Assembly: GCF_008107725.1 (NCBI RefSeq)
Contig: NZ_VIRN01000061.1
Location: 434,001-498,000, forward strand
Reading direction: 5' to 3'
DNA: 64,000 bases
DNA from: Marinobacter sp. BW6
GTDB taxonomy: Bacteria; Pseudomonadota; Gammaproteobacteria; Pseudomonadales; Oleiphilaceae
A program made the position numbers and the translations under genes. The notes below the pieces were generated by a model that worked only from the letters and a program-made list of their open reading frames with translations, was not told where the DNA came from and searched no databases. Below, one piece after another: positions 54,257 to 62,619 of the stretch (position 1 is the stretch's first letter; every line of letters begins with the position of its first letter).

Positions 54257-55207
54257 GTGTCCAAACTGATGATCTTCGCTGGTAACGCCAACCCTGAACT
54301 TGCCCAGGCGATTGCCCGCAAACTCCACATTCCCATGGGTCAGGCCACTGTAGGCCGCTTCAGCGACGGAGAAACCACCGTCGAGATCAATGAGAATGTC
54401 CGCGGCCATGATGTATTCATCATCCAGCCGACCTGCTACCCCACCAACGACAACCTGATGGAACTGATCGTGATGGCCGACGCACTTCGACGTGCTTCCG
54501 CTACACGGGTCACCGCTGTTATCCCCTACTACGGATACGCGCGCCAGGATCGCCGGGTACGCTCTACCCGTGTTGCCATCAGCGCCAAGGTGGTCGCAGA
54601 CATGATTTCCAGCATCGGCGTGGACCGCGTTCTGACCGTCGACCTGCACGCCGACCAGATCCAGGGCTTCTTCGATATTCCGGTGGACAACATCTACGCC
54701 ACACCGGTCATGCTCGAAGACATTTTCAAGCAGCGCTTCGAGAACTTTGTAGTGGTCTCTCCGGACGTTGGCGGCGTAGTTCGCGCCCGCGCGGTAGCCA
54801 AGCGCCTCGACGATGCCGACCTGGCTATCATCGACAAGCGTCGCCCGAAAGCGAACGTGTCCCAGGTCATGCACATCATCGGTGATGTCAAAGACAAGAC
54901 CTGTATCCTGGTGGACGACATCATCGATACTGCCGGCACGCTGTGCAAAGCGGCCAATGCCCTGAAAGAGCACGGCGCTGCCCGCGTAGTTGCCTACATC
55001 ACCCACCCGGTTCTCTCCGGCCCGGCCATTGATAACATCAATGCCTCACAGCTGGACGAACTTGTGGTCTGCGATACCATCCCGCTAGGTGACAAAGCGC
55101 ATAATTGTGATAGAATCCGCGTCCTCGGAATGGCCGGGCTGCTTGCAGAGTCTATTCGCCGCGTAAGCAACGAAGAGTCCATCAGCGCCATGTTCGAGAA
55201 TGCCTGA
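54257..55207 (+). CDS. prs: Ribose-phosphate pyrophosphokinase
   Basis: Prs makes PRPP for nucleotide, histidine and NAD synthesis. The 316-residue protein begins [16 protein letters not shown] and has the conserved [57 protein letters not shown] and the PRPP loop [15 protein letters not shown]. The start is a GTG at 54257 with AAGGA at seven bases. A longer reading frame would run through the tRNA-Gln gene, so it is rejected. Two terminator hairpins follow the stop. Confidence 0.97.
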   Translation: MSKLMIFAGNANPELAQAIARKLHIPMGQATVGRFSDGETTVEINENVRGHDVFIIQPTCYPTNDNLMELIVMADALRRASATRVTAVIPYYGYARQDRRVRSTRVAISAKVVADMISSIGVDRVLTVDLHADQIQGFFDIPVDNIYATPVMLEDIFKQRFENFVVVSPDVGGVVRARAVAKRLDDADLAIIDKRRPKANVSQVMHIIGDVKDKTCILVDDIIDTAGTLCKAANALKEHGAARVVAYITHPVLSGPAIDNINASQLDELVVCDTIPLGDKAHNCDRIRVLGMAGLLAESIRRVSNEESISAMFENA

Positions 55208-55252
55208 GTGACCTTCCGGTCGTAATATCAAGGCATTACAAGCAGTTACCGG

Positions 55253-55284
55253 GTCGGGAGCCTACATAGGCTCCCGACTCTTTT
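55253..55284 (+). terminator. Rho-independent terminator after prs
   Basis: A 12-bp perfect stem GTCGGGAGCCTA/TAGGCTCCCGAC with a two-base loop is followed by TCTTTT, 45 bases after the prs stop. A second hairpin follows directly, and both lie before rplY. Confidence 0.82.
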
Positions 55285-55288
55285 AGTC

Positions 55289-55309
55289 AGCCGGAAAAAT
55301 CCGGCTTTT
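55289..55309 (+). terminator. Second terminator-like hairpin between prs and rplY
   Basis: AGCCGG/CCGGCT arms with an AAAAAT loop are followed by TTTT. It lies five bases after the first terminator and could either back it up or form part of an rplY leader. Confidence 0.6.
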
Positions 55310-55318
55310 CAGAAACAT

Positions 55319-55355
55319 CACCTGATCCAACGCCTGGTCGCGGGCAGTTCAGGTG
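55319..55355 (+). promoter_or_regulatory. Possible rplY leader hairpin
   Basis: CACCTGA (55319-55325) pairs with TCAGGTG (55349-55355), enclosing 23 bases with further short pairing. It ends 18 bases before the rplY ATG. L25 leaders that allow autoregulation are known in gammaproteobacteria, and a placement like this would fit, but I cannot match the conserved core. Confidence 0.35.
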
Positions 55356-55373
55356 ACGATTGAGGTTATTACC

Positions 55374-56024
55374 ATGTCTCAGGAATTTGTTATCGAAGCA
55401 TTTCCTCGTGACGATCAGGGGAGAGGTGCGAGCCGCCGCCTGCGTCGTGAGGAACGGAAAATCCCAGCCATCATCTACGGTGGCAACAAGGATGCAACTC
55501 CGATTGCCATCTGGCACAACGAGCTGAAGAAAGCTCTGGAGAACGAAGCATTCTTCTCCCACGTTCTGACTGTTGAGCTGAACGGCAAGAAAGAAAGCGT
55601 GATCCTGAAGGATCTGCAGCGTCACCCGTACAAGCCGATCCTGACCCACGCTGACTTCCTGCGTGTTGACAAGGACCACGAGATCCACGTCAACGTACCG
55701 CTGCACTTCATCAACGAAGACACTGCACCGGCCATCAAGCTCCAAGGCGGTGTAGCGAACCACCAGATCAACGAAGTTGAAGTGATCTGTCTGCCGCAGA
55801 ACCTGCCCGAGTTCATCGAAGTGGATATGACCACTGTTGAGATGGACCAGGTAATTCACCTGAGCGACCTGAATCTGCCGAAAGACGTCAAGATTGCCGC
55901 CCTGCTCCAGGGTGAAGATCACGACCTTCCGGTTGTGGCTATCCACAAGCCGCGCGGCGCCAAGGCTGATGATGAAGCCGAAGACGGCGAAGAAACTGAA
56001 GAAGGCGGCGAAGACAAGGAGTAA
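55374..56024 (+). CDS. rplY: 50S ribosomal protein L25, general stress type (Ctc)
   Basis: This 216-residue L25 of the long (Ctc) type has the 5S rRNA-binding domain (EAFPRDDQGRGASRRLRREE, IPAIIYGG and HVLTVELNGKKESVILKDLQ to about residue 90) followed by the second beta domain and an acidic C-terminal tail (about the last 20 residues, rich in Glu and Asp). The ATG at 55374 has GAGG upstream. It follows prs after two hairpins and precedes pth by 30 bases. Confidence 0.96.
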   Translation: MSQEFVIEAFPRDDQGRGASRRLRREERKIPAIIYGGNKDATPIAIWHNELKKALENEAFFSHVLTVELNGKKESVILKDLQRHPYKPILTHADFLRVDKDHEIHVNVPLHFINEDTAPAIKLQGGVANHQINEVEVICLPQNLPEFIEVDMTTVEMDQVIHLSDLNLPKDVKIAALLQGEDHDLPVVAIHKPRGAKADDEAEDGEETEEGGEDKE

Positions 56025-56054
56025 TCACTCCTGTACTGAGGAGGGCAACGGCGA

Positions 56055-56642
56055 ATGGCGCAGGATATTGTCATGGTGGTTGGTCTGGGAAATCCCGGGG
56101 CTGACTACGAGAATACCCGCCATAACGCCGGCGCTCTCTTCGTCGAAGCTCTGGCCCGCGCTGCGGGCCAGACGCTCCGCCCAGAAAAGAAATATCACGG
56201 ACTCTACGCCCGCATTCAGTGGCAGGGCCTGGACCTGCACCTTCTGAACCCCACCACCTTTATGAATCGCAGCGGCCTCTCCATCAAGGCGCTGGCAGAC
56301 TTCTTCAAGATTCAACCACACCAGATTCTGGTTGCCCACGACGAACTCGATCTGCCCCCGGGTACCGCCAAGCTCAAAAAAGGCGGCGGCCATGGCGGAC
56401 ACAATGGTCTGCGTGACACCATCGCCCACCTGGGCACCAACGATTTTCAGAGACTGCGCATCGGCATTGGCCACCCCGGCGACAGCCGCAGGGTAACCGG
56501 CTACGTTCTCGGCCGCCTGGGCAAACAGGAAACCGAAGAGCTGAACGCGGTAATAGATGAAATCATGCGGGTACTGCCGGATGCGGCCAGCGGCAAACTC
56601 CCTGCCGCCATGAATCGCCTGCACAGTTTCAAACCGGTATAA
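56055..56642 (+). CDS. pth: Peptidyl-tRNA hydrolase
   Basis: Pth frees tRNA from peptidyl-tRNAs that fall off the ribosome. The 195-residue protein begins [21 protein letters not shown] with Asn13 and catalytic His23, then [36 protein letters not shown] and [20 protein letters not shown]. It lies between rplY and ychF in the usual order. AGGAGG is ten bases before the ATG. Confidence 0.98.
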   Translation: MAQDIVMVVGLGNPGADYENTRHNAGALFVEALARAAGQTLRPEKKYHGLYARIQWQGLDLHLLNPTTFMNRSGLSIKALADFFKIQPHQILVAHDELDLPPGTAKLKKGGGHGGHNGLRDTIAHLGTNDFQRLRIGIGHPGDSRRVTGYVLGRLGKQETEELNAVIDEIMRVLPDAASGKLPAAMNRLHSFKPV

Positions 56643-56678
56643 TCCGCCCAAATTTTCCAGTACCAGCAGAGGCATTCC

Positions 56679-57770
56679 ATGGGATTTAACTGCGGCATCG
56701 TCGGCCTTCCCAACGTCGGCAAATCCACCCTGTTCAACGCACTGACCAAATCCGGCATTGGCGCGGAGAACTTCCCGTTCTGCACCATCGAGCCTAACGC
56801 CGGTGTTGTGGCCATGCCGGACCCGCGCCTCAACAAGCTGGCCGAGATCGTAAAGCCCGAACGGGTCGTTCCGACCACCATGGAATTCGTCGATATCGCT
56901 GGCCTGGTGGCAGGTGCCTCCAAAGGCGAGGGCCTGGGCAACCAGTTCCTGGCCAATATCCGCCAGACCGACGCCATTGCCCATGTGGTGCGCTGCTTTG
57001 AAGACGGCAACGTCATTCACGTGGCCAACAAGATAGATCCGGCCTCAGACATCGAAGTAATCAATACCGAGCTGGCCCTGGCCGACCTGGACACCGTTGA
57101 GAAAGCCATCAAGCGCGTTCAGCGTGTTGCCAAGAGCGGTGACAAGGAAGCCAAGGCCCAGCTCGAGATGTGCGAGAAGCTGCTGCCGGTGCTGAATGAA
57201 GGCAAACCCGTGCGCAGCATGAATCTGGACAAAGACCAGATGGCCCTGATCCGCGAGCTCTGCCTGCTGACCGTCAAGCCGACCATGTACATTGCCAACG
57301 TCAGCGAAGACGGATTCGAGAACAACCCGCATCTGGACACGGTGCGCAAGATCGCCGAGTCAGAAAATGCCGTGGTTGTGCCCATCTGCAACAAGATAGA
57401 GGCCGAAATCTCCGAACTGGAAGACGATGAGAAATCCATGTTCCTGGAAGAAATGGGCATGGAAGAGCCAGGCCTCGATCGGGTAATTCGCGGCGGCTAC
57501 GGCCTGCTGGGCCTGCAGACCTACTTTACCGCCGGCGTGAAGGAAGTCCGCGCCTGGACCGTGAAAATCGGCGCCACAGCGCCTCAGGCGGCCGGCGTGA
57601 TTCACACCGACTTCGAACGCGGCTTTATCCGGGCAGAAGTGGTGAGCTACGACGATTTCGTACAATACAACGGCGAAGCCGGGGCCAAGGATGCCGGTAA
57701 ATGGCGCCTGGAAGGCAAGGAATACATCGTCAAAGACGGCGATGTTATCCACTTCCGCTTCAACGTTTAA
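56679..57770 (+). CDS. ychF: Redox-regulated ATPase YchF
   Basis: YchF is an Obg-related NTPase of 363 residues that prefers ATP and binds ribosomes. It has the P-loop [15 protein letters not shown] (9-23), [38 protein letters not shown], and a C-terminal TGS domain with [20 protein letters not shown] and [12 protein letters not shown]. All match the family. The tRNA-Met gene follows 92 bases after the stop. Confidence 0.98.
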   Translation: MGFNCGIVGLPNVGKSTLFNALTKSGIGAENFPFCTIEPNAGVVAMPDPRLNKLAEIVKPERVVPTTMEFVDIAGLVAGASKGEGLGNQFLANIRQTDAIAHVVRCFEDGNVIHVANKIDPASDIEVINTELALADLDTVEKAIKRVQRVAKSGDKEAKAQLEMCEKLLPVLNEGKPVRSMNLDKDQMALIRELCLLTVKPTMYIANVSEDGFENNPHLDTVRKIAESENAVVVPICNKIEAEISELEDDEKSMFLEEMGMEEPGLDRVIRGGYGLLGLQTYFTAGVKEVRAWTVKIGATAPQAAGVIHTDFERGFIRAEVVSYDDFVQYNGEAGAKDAGKWRLEGKEYIVKDGDVIHFRFNV

Positions 57771-57862
57771 TTTTTCCGGAAAAACTGGCCCCCAAGCCTT
57801 GACAGAAAGGGCCCAAATACTGAAAATACGCGCCTCGTTTGGGGCGATGCCCGAAACGAAAT

Positions 57863-57939
57863 GGCAAGGTAGCTCAGTTGGTTAGAGCACAGCACTCATA
57901 ATGCTGGGGTCGGCGGTTCGACTCCGCCCCTTGCTACCA
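57863..57939 (+). tRNA. tRNA-Met (anticodon CAT), elongator type
   Basis: This 77-nt cloverleaf has encoded CCA. The anticodon stem CAGCA/TGCTG encloses CTCATAA with anticodon CAT at 57897-57899, the T stem GGCGG/CCGCC encloses TTCGACT, and the D arm starts GCTCAGTTGG. The acceptor stem GGCAAGG/CCTTGCT has a G1-U72 pair instead of a Watson-Crick pair. It lacks the CxxxA mismatch of the initiator, so it is elongator Met; a CAT tRNA modified to read AUA (Ile2) is less likely by overall sequence. Confidence 0.92.
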
Positions 57940-57950
57940 GTATTCTGAAA

Positions 57951-57978
57951 AGCCCGACGTGAAAACGCCGGGCTTTTT
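57951..57978 (+). terminator. Rho-independent terminator after tRNA-Met
   Basis: AGCCCG and CGGGCT arms (with ACG and CGC next to the loop) are followed by TTTT, and four A residues lie before the left arm. It starts 12 bases after the tRNA CCA. Confidence 0.85.
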
Positions 57979-58050
57979 CAGTTTCTGGGGACGACCCCAC
58001 CCTTCCCGGGCAGTGAACGCGGGACGACCCGCCTTCGTACTACGTCTGCT

Positions 58051-58485
58051 ATGAGATCAACCAAAGACAGAGTTCGCCAGGCCATCTCTTTCGAGCTGAT
58101 CGGCCTCCCGCTTTCCGTTCCCCTCGCTGCGGTGACTTTCGGCTTCGATATGGGAAGAACCGGAGTCCTTGGTGTGGTTGGCGCCACCATCGCGACTATC
58201 TGGAATTACCTGTTCAACCTGGGGTTCGATCACGGACTCAAACACTTTACCGGTTCAACCCGAAAATCCCTGCGGATTCGCTTCCTCCATGCGGCGAGCT
58301 TCGAGCTGGGCCTGATGCTGATTTTCCTGCCGATCATTGCCTGGTGGATGGGCATCGGTTTGCTGGAAGCGCTGATCGTGGATGTGGCGTTCGTGGTGTT
58401 CTATCTGGTGTATGCGTTCGTATTCACCTGGTGTTACGACACCCTATTTCCTGACACCGACGCCAAGAAAACCAACGTCACTTAA
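58051..58485 (+). CDS. PACE-family (AceI-like) membrane transporter
   Basis: This 144-residue membrane protein has four hydrophobic helices arranged as two similar pairs (the bacterial transmembrane pair fold). It has RSTKDRVRQAISFELIGLPL at the N-terminus and RIRFLHAASFELGLMLIFLP in the second half, where the conserved glutamate of the pair sits. PACE proteins export biocides such as chlorhexidine. The ATG at 58051 lacks a strong ribosome site. The native role is unknown. Confidence 0.83.
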   Translation: MRSTKDRVRQAISFELIGLPLSVPLAAVTFGFDMGRTGVLGVVGATIATIWNYLFNLGFDHGLKHFTGSTRKSLRIRFLHAASFELGLMLIFLPIIAWWMGIGLLEALIVDVAFVVFYLVYAFVFTWCYDTLFPDTDAKKTNVT

Positions 58486-58565
58486 ACAAACTTTGACAAT
58501 ATTGAGACCAGGAGTCGGATAGGATAGGCACTTCTCCTGGATGCGTTTTAAGGCTGTATCGCATT

Positions 58566-58754
58566 ATGAAATCTCACCACGCACTCACGGTGTTCCTGGC
58601 CGTTGTTCTGGTACCTATTGCCCTCGGATTCGCTGGCGCGAGTATCAAGGCGGCGGTCCTGTCAATCGGCGTGTTCTGGGTTTGCATCGGGATATTCTTT
58701 TACCCATCCATCAGTGACTATCTCAGGGCCGAAAAGAGACAGCGCAACGATTAG
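58566..58754 (+). CDS. Small two-helix membrane protein
   Basis: This is a 62-residue unrecognised protein with two hydrophobic helices (about 8-26 and 29-47) and a polar C-terminus SDYLRAEKRQRND. A TTGACA hexamer at 58493 and a possible -10 at 58516 lie upstream, but the ribosome site (AAGG) is 12 bases from the ATG. The protein may be real but is below the size where sequence alone is convincing. No function is assigned. Confidence 0.45.
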   Translation: MKSHHALTVFLAVVLVPIALGFAGASIKAAVLSIGVFWVCIGIFFYPSISDYLRAEKRQRND

Positions 58755-58882
58755 CGCCGGATACTCCTCGCCTCCATCAGTTTCGCTTTCTGCCAGGTTC
58801 GGACGATCCTCTCACGACAAACTCTGTGGCATACTCACGGGCTGAACCCACAAAGAACAACACACCAGCAAGGACCGTTGAC

Positions 58883-60160
58883 ATGAAACCGGAAACCCTC
58901 GCGCTGCACGCAGGCTTTAAAAGCGATCCCACTACCCGGGCGGCAACCACGCCGATTTACCAGACCACGTCCTATACCTTCGACGACACCCAGCACGGTG
59001 CCGATCTGTTCGATCTGAAGGTTCAGGGCAACATATACACCCGCATCATGAACCCAACCAACGCGGTTCTGGAAGAGCGGATGGCGGAACTGGAAGGCGG
59101 CGTCGGCGCCCTGGCCGTGGCATCAGGCATGGCGGCTATTACCTACGCCCTGCAGACTATCTGCAAGGTAGGCAACAACATAGTAAGCACAAGCCAACTG
59201 TACGGCGGCACCTACAACCTGTTCGCCCACTCGCTGCCAAACCAGGGCATCGAGTGCAAAATGGTGCGTCATGATGATTTTGATGCCGTGGAAAAGGCCA
59301 TTGACGCCAATACCCGCGCCCTCTTTTGCGAGTCCATCGGCAACCCGGCGGGCAATGTGGTCGACATCCAACGCTGGGCCGAGATTGCGCACAAACACGG
59401 CATCCCGCTAATGGTGGACAACACGGTTGCCACGCCGTTCCTGTGCCGTCCGATTGAGCACGGCGCCGATATCGTGATCCACTCGCTCACCAAGTACATC
59501 GGCGGCCACGGCACCACTGTAGCCGGCGTTGTGGTGGATTCCGGCAAGTTCGACTGGAAGGCCAGCGCCGACAAGTTCCCGATGCTGAACCAGCCGGATC
59601 CGTCCTACCACGGCGTGGTCTACACCGAGGCGCTGGGCCCTGCCGCCTTCATTGGCCGTTGCCGCGTAGTACCGCTGCGCAATACCGGTGCCGCCCTGGC
59701 GCCGTTCAATGCTTTCCTGATCATGCAGGGTCTGGAAACCCTGGCGCTGCGTATGGAGCGTCATTGCGAGAACGCAGAGAAAGTCGCCAACTTCCTGCAG
59801 GACCACCCGTCCGTGGAGTGGGTCAATTATGCGACCCTGGCCAACAGCCCCCACAAAGCCACCTGCGACAAGATTTGCGGCGGCAAAGCCTCCGGCATCC
59901 TGAGCTTCGGCATCAAGGGTGGCCGGGAAGCCGGGGCAAAGTTCATTGATGCCCTGGATCTGATCCTGCGTCTGGTCAACATCGGTGACGCCAAGTCCCT
60001 GGCCTGTCATCCTGCAACCACGACGCACCGTCAGCTGAACCCTGAGGAACTGAAGAGTGCCGGCGTGAGCGAGGATCTGGTGCGGCTGTCTATCGGCATC
60101 GAGCATGTCGACGACATCATTGCCGACATTACCCAGGCCCTGGACAAAGCCCAGGCTTGA
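58883..60160 (+). CDS. metY: O-acetylhomoserine sulfhydrylase family PLP enzyme
   Basis: This 425-residue enzyme of the Cys/Met metabolism PLP family begins [20 protein letters not shown] and has [30 protein letters not shown], and the lysine-containing motif [10 protein letters not shown] with Lys204 for the cofactor. It most resembles O-acetylhomoserine (thiol)-lyase, which makes homocysteine from O-acetylhomoserine and sulfide. Related members use O-succinylhomoserine, so the acyl group is not certain. The ATG at 58883 has AAGGA upstream. A GC-rich hairpin (60171-60196) follows without a T run. Confidence 0.92.
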   Translation: MKPETLALHAGFKSDPTTRAATTPIYQTTSYTFDDTQHGADLFDLKVQGNIYTRIMNPTNAVLEERMAELEGGVGALAVASGMAAITYALQTICKVGNNIVSTSQLYGGTYNLFAHSLPNQGIECKMVRHDDFDAVEKAIDANTRALFCESIGNPAGNVVDIQRWAEIAHKHGIPLMVDNTVATPFLCRPIEHGADIVIHSLTKYIGGHGTTVAGVVVDSGKFDWKASADKFPMLNQPDPSYHGVVYTEALGPAAFIGRCRVVPLRNTGAALAPFNAFLIMQGLETLALRMERHCENAEKVANFLQDHPSVEWVNYATLANSPHKATCDKICGGKASGILSFGIKGGREAGAKFIDALDLILRLVNIGDAKSLACHPATTTHRQLNPEELKSAGVSEDLVRLSIGIEHVDDIIADITQALDKAQA

Positions 60161-60289
60161 TGACGGTCAACCGGGTACGACCAATGTCGTGCCCGGTACC
60201 CCCGTGATTGCCCCTATCCGTCTTGTAACTCCCCCGCCAGCCCATTACTCTTTAGGGTTCCCCATGCCCGAATCGAGAGTCCGGTTGCA

Positions 60290-61342
60290 ATGAGCGACAG
60301 CGCAAAAACCCGCATTACCAGTGGTTCCAAATTCCGCAATGAACATGGCTTCTCAGCCATCAAGGACGGCGTCAAGCGGTCATCAAAGCAGGAAGCCACA
60401 ACAGCGGAGAAGCCTGAGCGAAAGCCCAAATGGCTGCGGGCCCGCATGCCCGGCGGCGAGCGCTATGAGGCTGTGCGCAAGAACGTCAGTGAGCATCGGT
60501 TGAGCACCGTCTGCCAGGAATCCCATTGCCCCAACATCGGTGAGTGCTGGACCGCCGGCACTGCCACCATCATGGTGATGGGCTCTGTATGTACCCGGGC
60601 CTGCAAATTCTGCGCGGTAGACACCGGCAATCCGAAAGGCTGGCTGGATCATGAAGAGCCGGAGAACACCGCCAAGTCCGTAGAACTCATGGGCCTTCGC
60701 TACATTGTGCTTACCTCGGTAGACCGTGATGACCTCGACGACGGCGGTGCTGCCCACTATGCCGCCTGTGTCTCGGCCATCAAACAACGCACGCCGGAAG
60801 TCGCTGTTGAAGCGCTGACGCCGGATTTTGATGCGGTCATGTCGGACGTCGAGAAGGTTGTGGATTCCGGGCTGGATGTCTTCGCCCAGAACGTGGAAAC
60901 CGTCAAGCGGCTGACCAGTCGGGTCCGTGATCCGCGCGCCGGGTATGAAAAAACCCTGCAGGTTCTGGAGCACGCCAAGAAGCATCGCCCGGATGTGCTC
61001 ACCAAGACCAGCCTGATGCTGGGCCTGGGTGAAACTGAAGAGGAAATCCTGGAAACCATGGACGACCTCCGAGCCATCGGTGTGGATATTCTGACCCTTG
61101 GCCAGTACCTGCGCCCCACCCCGAATCACTTGCCGGTGGAACGCTACGTAACCCCCGAGGAGTTCAACCGCTACCGGGAAATCGGTCTTCAGAAGGGCTT
61201 CATGGAAGTGCCATCCGGCCCCATGGTTCGCTCCAGCTACCGGGCCGACAAGGTATTCGATAAAAACAATCTTGGTCTCGCCGTGCCAGAGGTCCCCCAG
61301 ACCTCCAATGCCATGCAGATTCCGGTGAAGGCCATCGACTGA
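60290..61342 (+). CDS. lipA: Lipoyl synthase
   Basis: LipA inserts two sulfurs in octanoyl chains on lipoyl-domain proteins. The 350-residue radical SAM protein has the auxiliary cluster cysteines 75, 80 and 86 in [13 protein letters not shown], the radical SAM CX3CX2C at 101, 105 and 108 ([16 protein letters not shown]), and the C-terminal serine motif [12 protein letters not shown]. There is a polar N-terminal extension of about 45 residues. The partner octanoyltransferase gene lipB is not adjacent, unlike the common lipB-lipA pair. Confidence 0.97.
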   Translation: MSDSAKTRITSGSKFRNEHGFSAIKDGVKRSSKQEATTAEKPERKPKWLRARMPGGERYEAVRKNVSEHRLSTVCQESHCPNIGECWTAGTATIMVMGSVCTRACKFCAVDTGNPKGWLDHEEPENTAKSVELMGLRYIVLTSVDRDDLDDGGAAHYAACVSAIKQRTPEVAVEALTPDFDAVMSDVEKVVDSGLDVFAQNVETVKRLTSRVRDPRAGYEKTLQVLEHAKKHRPDVLTKTSLMLGLGETEEEILETMDDLRAIGVDILTLGQYLRPTPNHLPVERYVTPEEFNRYREIGLQKGFMEVPSGPMVRSSYRADKVFDKNNLGLAVPEVPQTSNAMQIPVKAID

Positions 61343-61350
61343 GAATCTCC

Positions 61351-62571
61351 ATGCTGACACTGCTGCGAAATGCCCGGCTGAAGTACAAATTCTGGTTGCT
61401 GAACATTGTCGTTTTTGCAGTTCTCTGCTTGCTCGTTCTCTATGCCATGCACACCATCGCCGGGCAGACCGGCAATACGTTCGATCAGGTCTTCGCCGAT
61501 ACCGCGCCCGGCTTTGCAATGGTGGTGGCGGTACTCATGGCACTTGAAATGGCTGGCTCCCAGCTACTGATCTCGTTTATCGAGCGCCACGTGAACCGTC
61601 TGAAAGACACCATGGTCGACGTCCAGGCCTCAGGCAATCTGAGCCAGAGAGCGGTGGTGGATTCCACTGACGAAATCGGTGAAATGGCCAGCGCCTTCAA
61701 CGCCATGCAGGACCGCACCGTGGGCGTGGTCCGAAGCATGAAGGAAGCCACTGAACGGCTGCACCGGGAAGTCGAGGAGCTGACCTCGGCCGCCGAAGCC
61801 CGCCGGGATGACCTGGGCCGCCAACAGCAAGGCGCCGATCGCTCCGCGGAGGTCATCGAAACCATGCTGCAAAGCTTCACCGGCATCGCCGAGCAAGCGG
61901 GGATTGCCAAGACCCTGTCCCACGAAGCCAGCGATGCGGCCCGCGACGGCAGCACCCGTGTCGGCCAGAGTGCCGACAGCATCCGCAAGCTTGCCGATGT
62001 GGTGCGCAATTCCGCCAGCAGCGTCGAAGCCCTGGCCGAAAACAGCCATGAAATCAGCCACGCCATCACCGAGATCCGGGGCATTGCCGAACAGACCAAT
62101 TTGCTGGCCCTGAACGCAGCCATCGAGGCGGCCCGGGCTGGCGAACAGGGCCGTGGGTTTGCCGTGGTTGCCGATGAGGTCCGTAAACTGGCCCAACGAG
62201 TCCAGGACTCCACCGATCAGATTCAGGGCACCATCGATCGTCTACTCAATGCCATGAACACGGCCGTGAACCAGATGACCGGCAGCTCCGAGGATGCCAC
62301 ACGCTGCGTTGAGGAATCTGAGGAAGGCCGCCGCGCGTTGGAAGCCATTAACGAAGTGGTCAGCCGGATCGATCATACCAACCAGGAAATCGCCAACGTG
62401 TCGGCGGACCAGACCGCTGGCACCGACGACGTGCTGGCCAATGTGCAGGGCATTCGCGAAACCACCCAGAACATGGTGACCCAGCTCGCAGAAAGCGCGG
62501 AAATGAGCCGCCGCCTGAAAAAGCTGATCGATTCCCTTGAGGAAGCCTCGTCAAAGGTCACGGTTCACTGA
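61351..62571 (+). CDS. Methyl-accepting chemotaxis protein
   Basis: This 406-residue chemoreceptor has two N-terminal membrane segments (about 14-36 and 53-72) with a periplasmic part of only about 15 residues, a HAMP-like region (about 74-125), and a long signalling coiled coil. The hairpin tip [20 protein letters not shown] and the following [20 protein letters not shown] are the hallmark. The tiny external part suggests it senses the membrane or the cytoplasm rather than a soluble ligand. It follows lipA by eight bases. Confidence 0.93.
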   Translation: MLTLLRNARLKYKFWLLNIVVFAVLCLLVLYAMHTIAGQTGNTFDQVFADTAPGFAMVVAVLMALEMAGSQLLISFIERHVNRLKDTMVDVQASGNLSQRAVVDSTDEIGEMASAFNAMQDRTVGVVRSMKEATERLHREVEELTSAAEARRDDLGRQQQGADRSAEVIETMLQSFTGIAEQAGIAKTLSHEASDAARDGSTRVGQSADSIRKLADVVRNSASSVEALAENSHEISHAITEIRGIAEQTNLLALNAAIEAARAGEQGRGFAVVADEVRKLAQRVQDSTDQIQGTIDRLLNAMNTAVNQMTGSSEDATRCVEESEEGRRALEAINEVVSRIDHTNQEIANVSADQTAGTDDVLANVQGIRETTQNMVTQLAESAEMSRRLKKLIDSLEEASSKVTVH

Positions 62572-62619
62572 GGTTTATGGCACACTCTGCACTCGTTTGA
62601 ACTGGCAGAGTAGTTGTTC

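Noticed and set aside
56025..57020. Minus-strand frame of 331 codons opposite pth and ychF
   Set aside because: It spans two well-defined genes on the other strand and carries no motifs.
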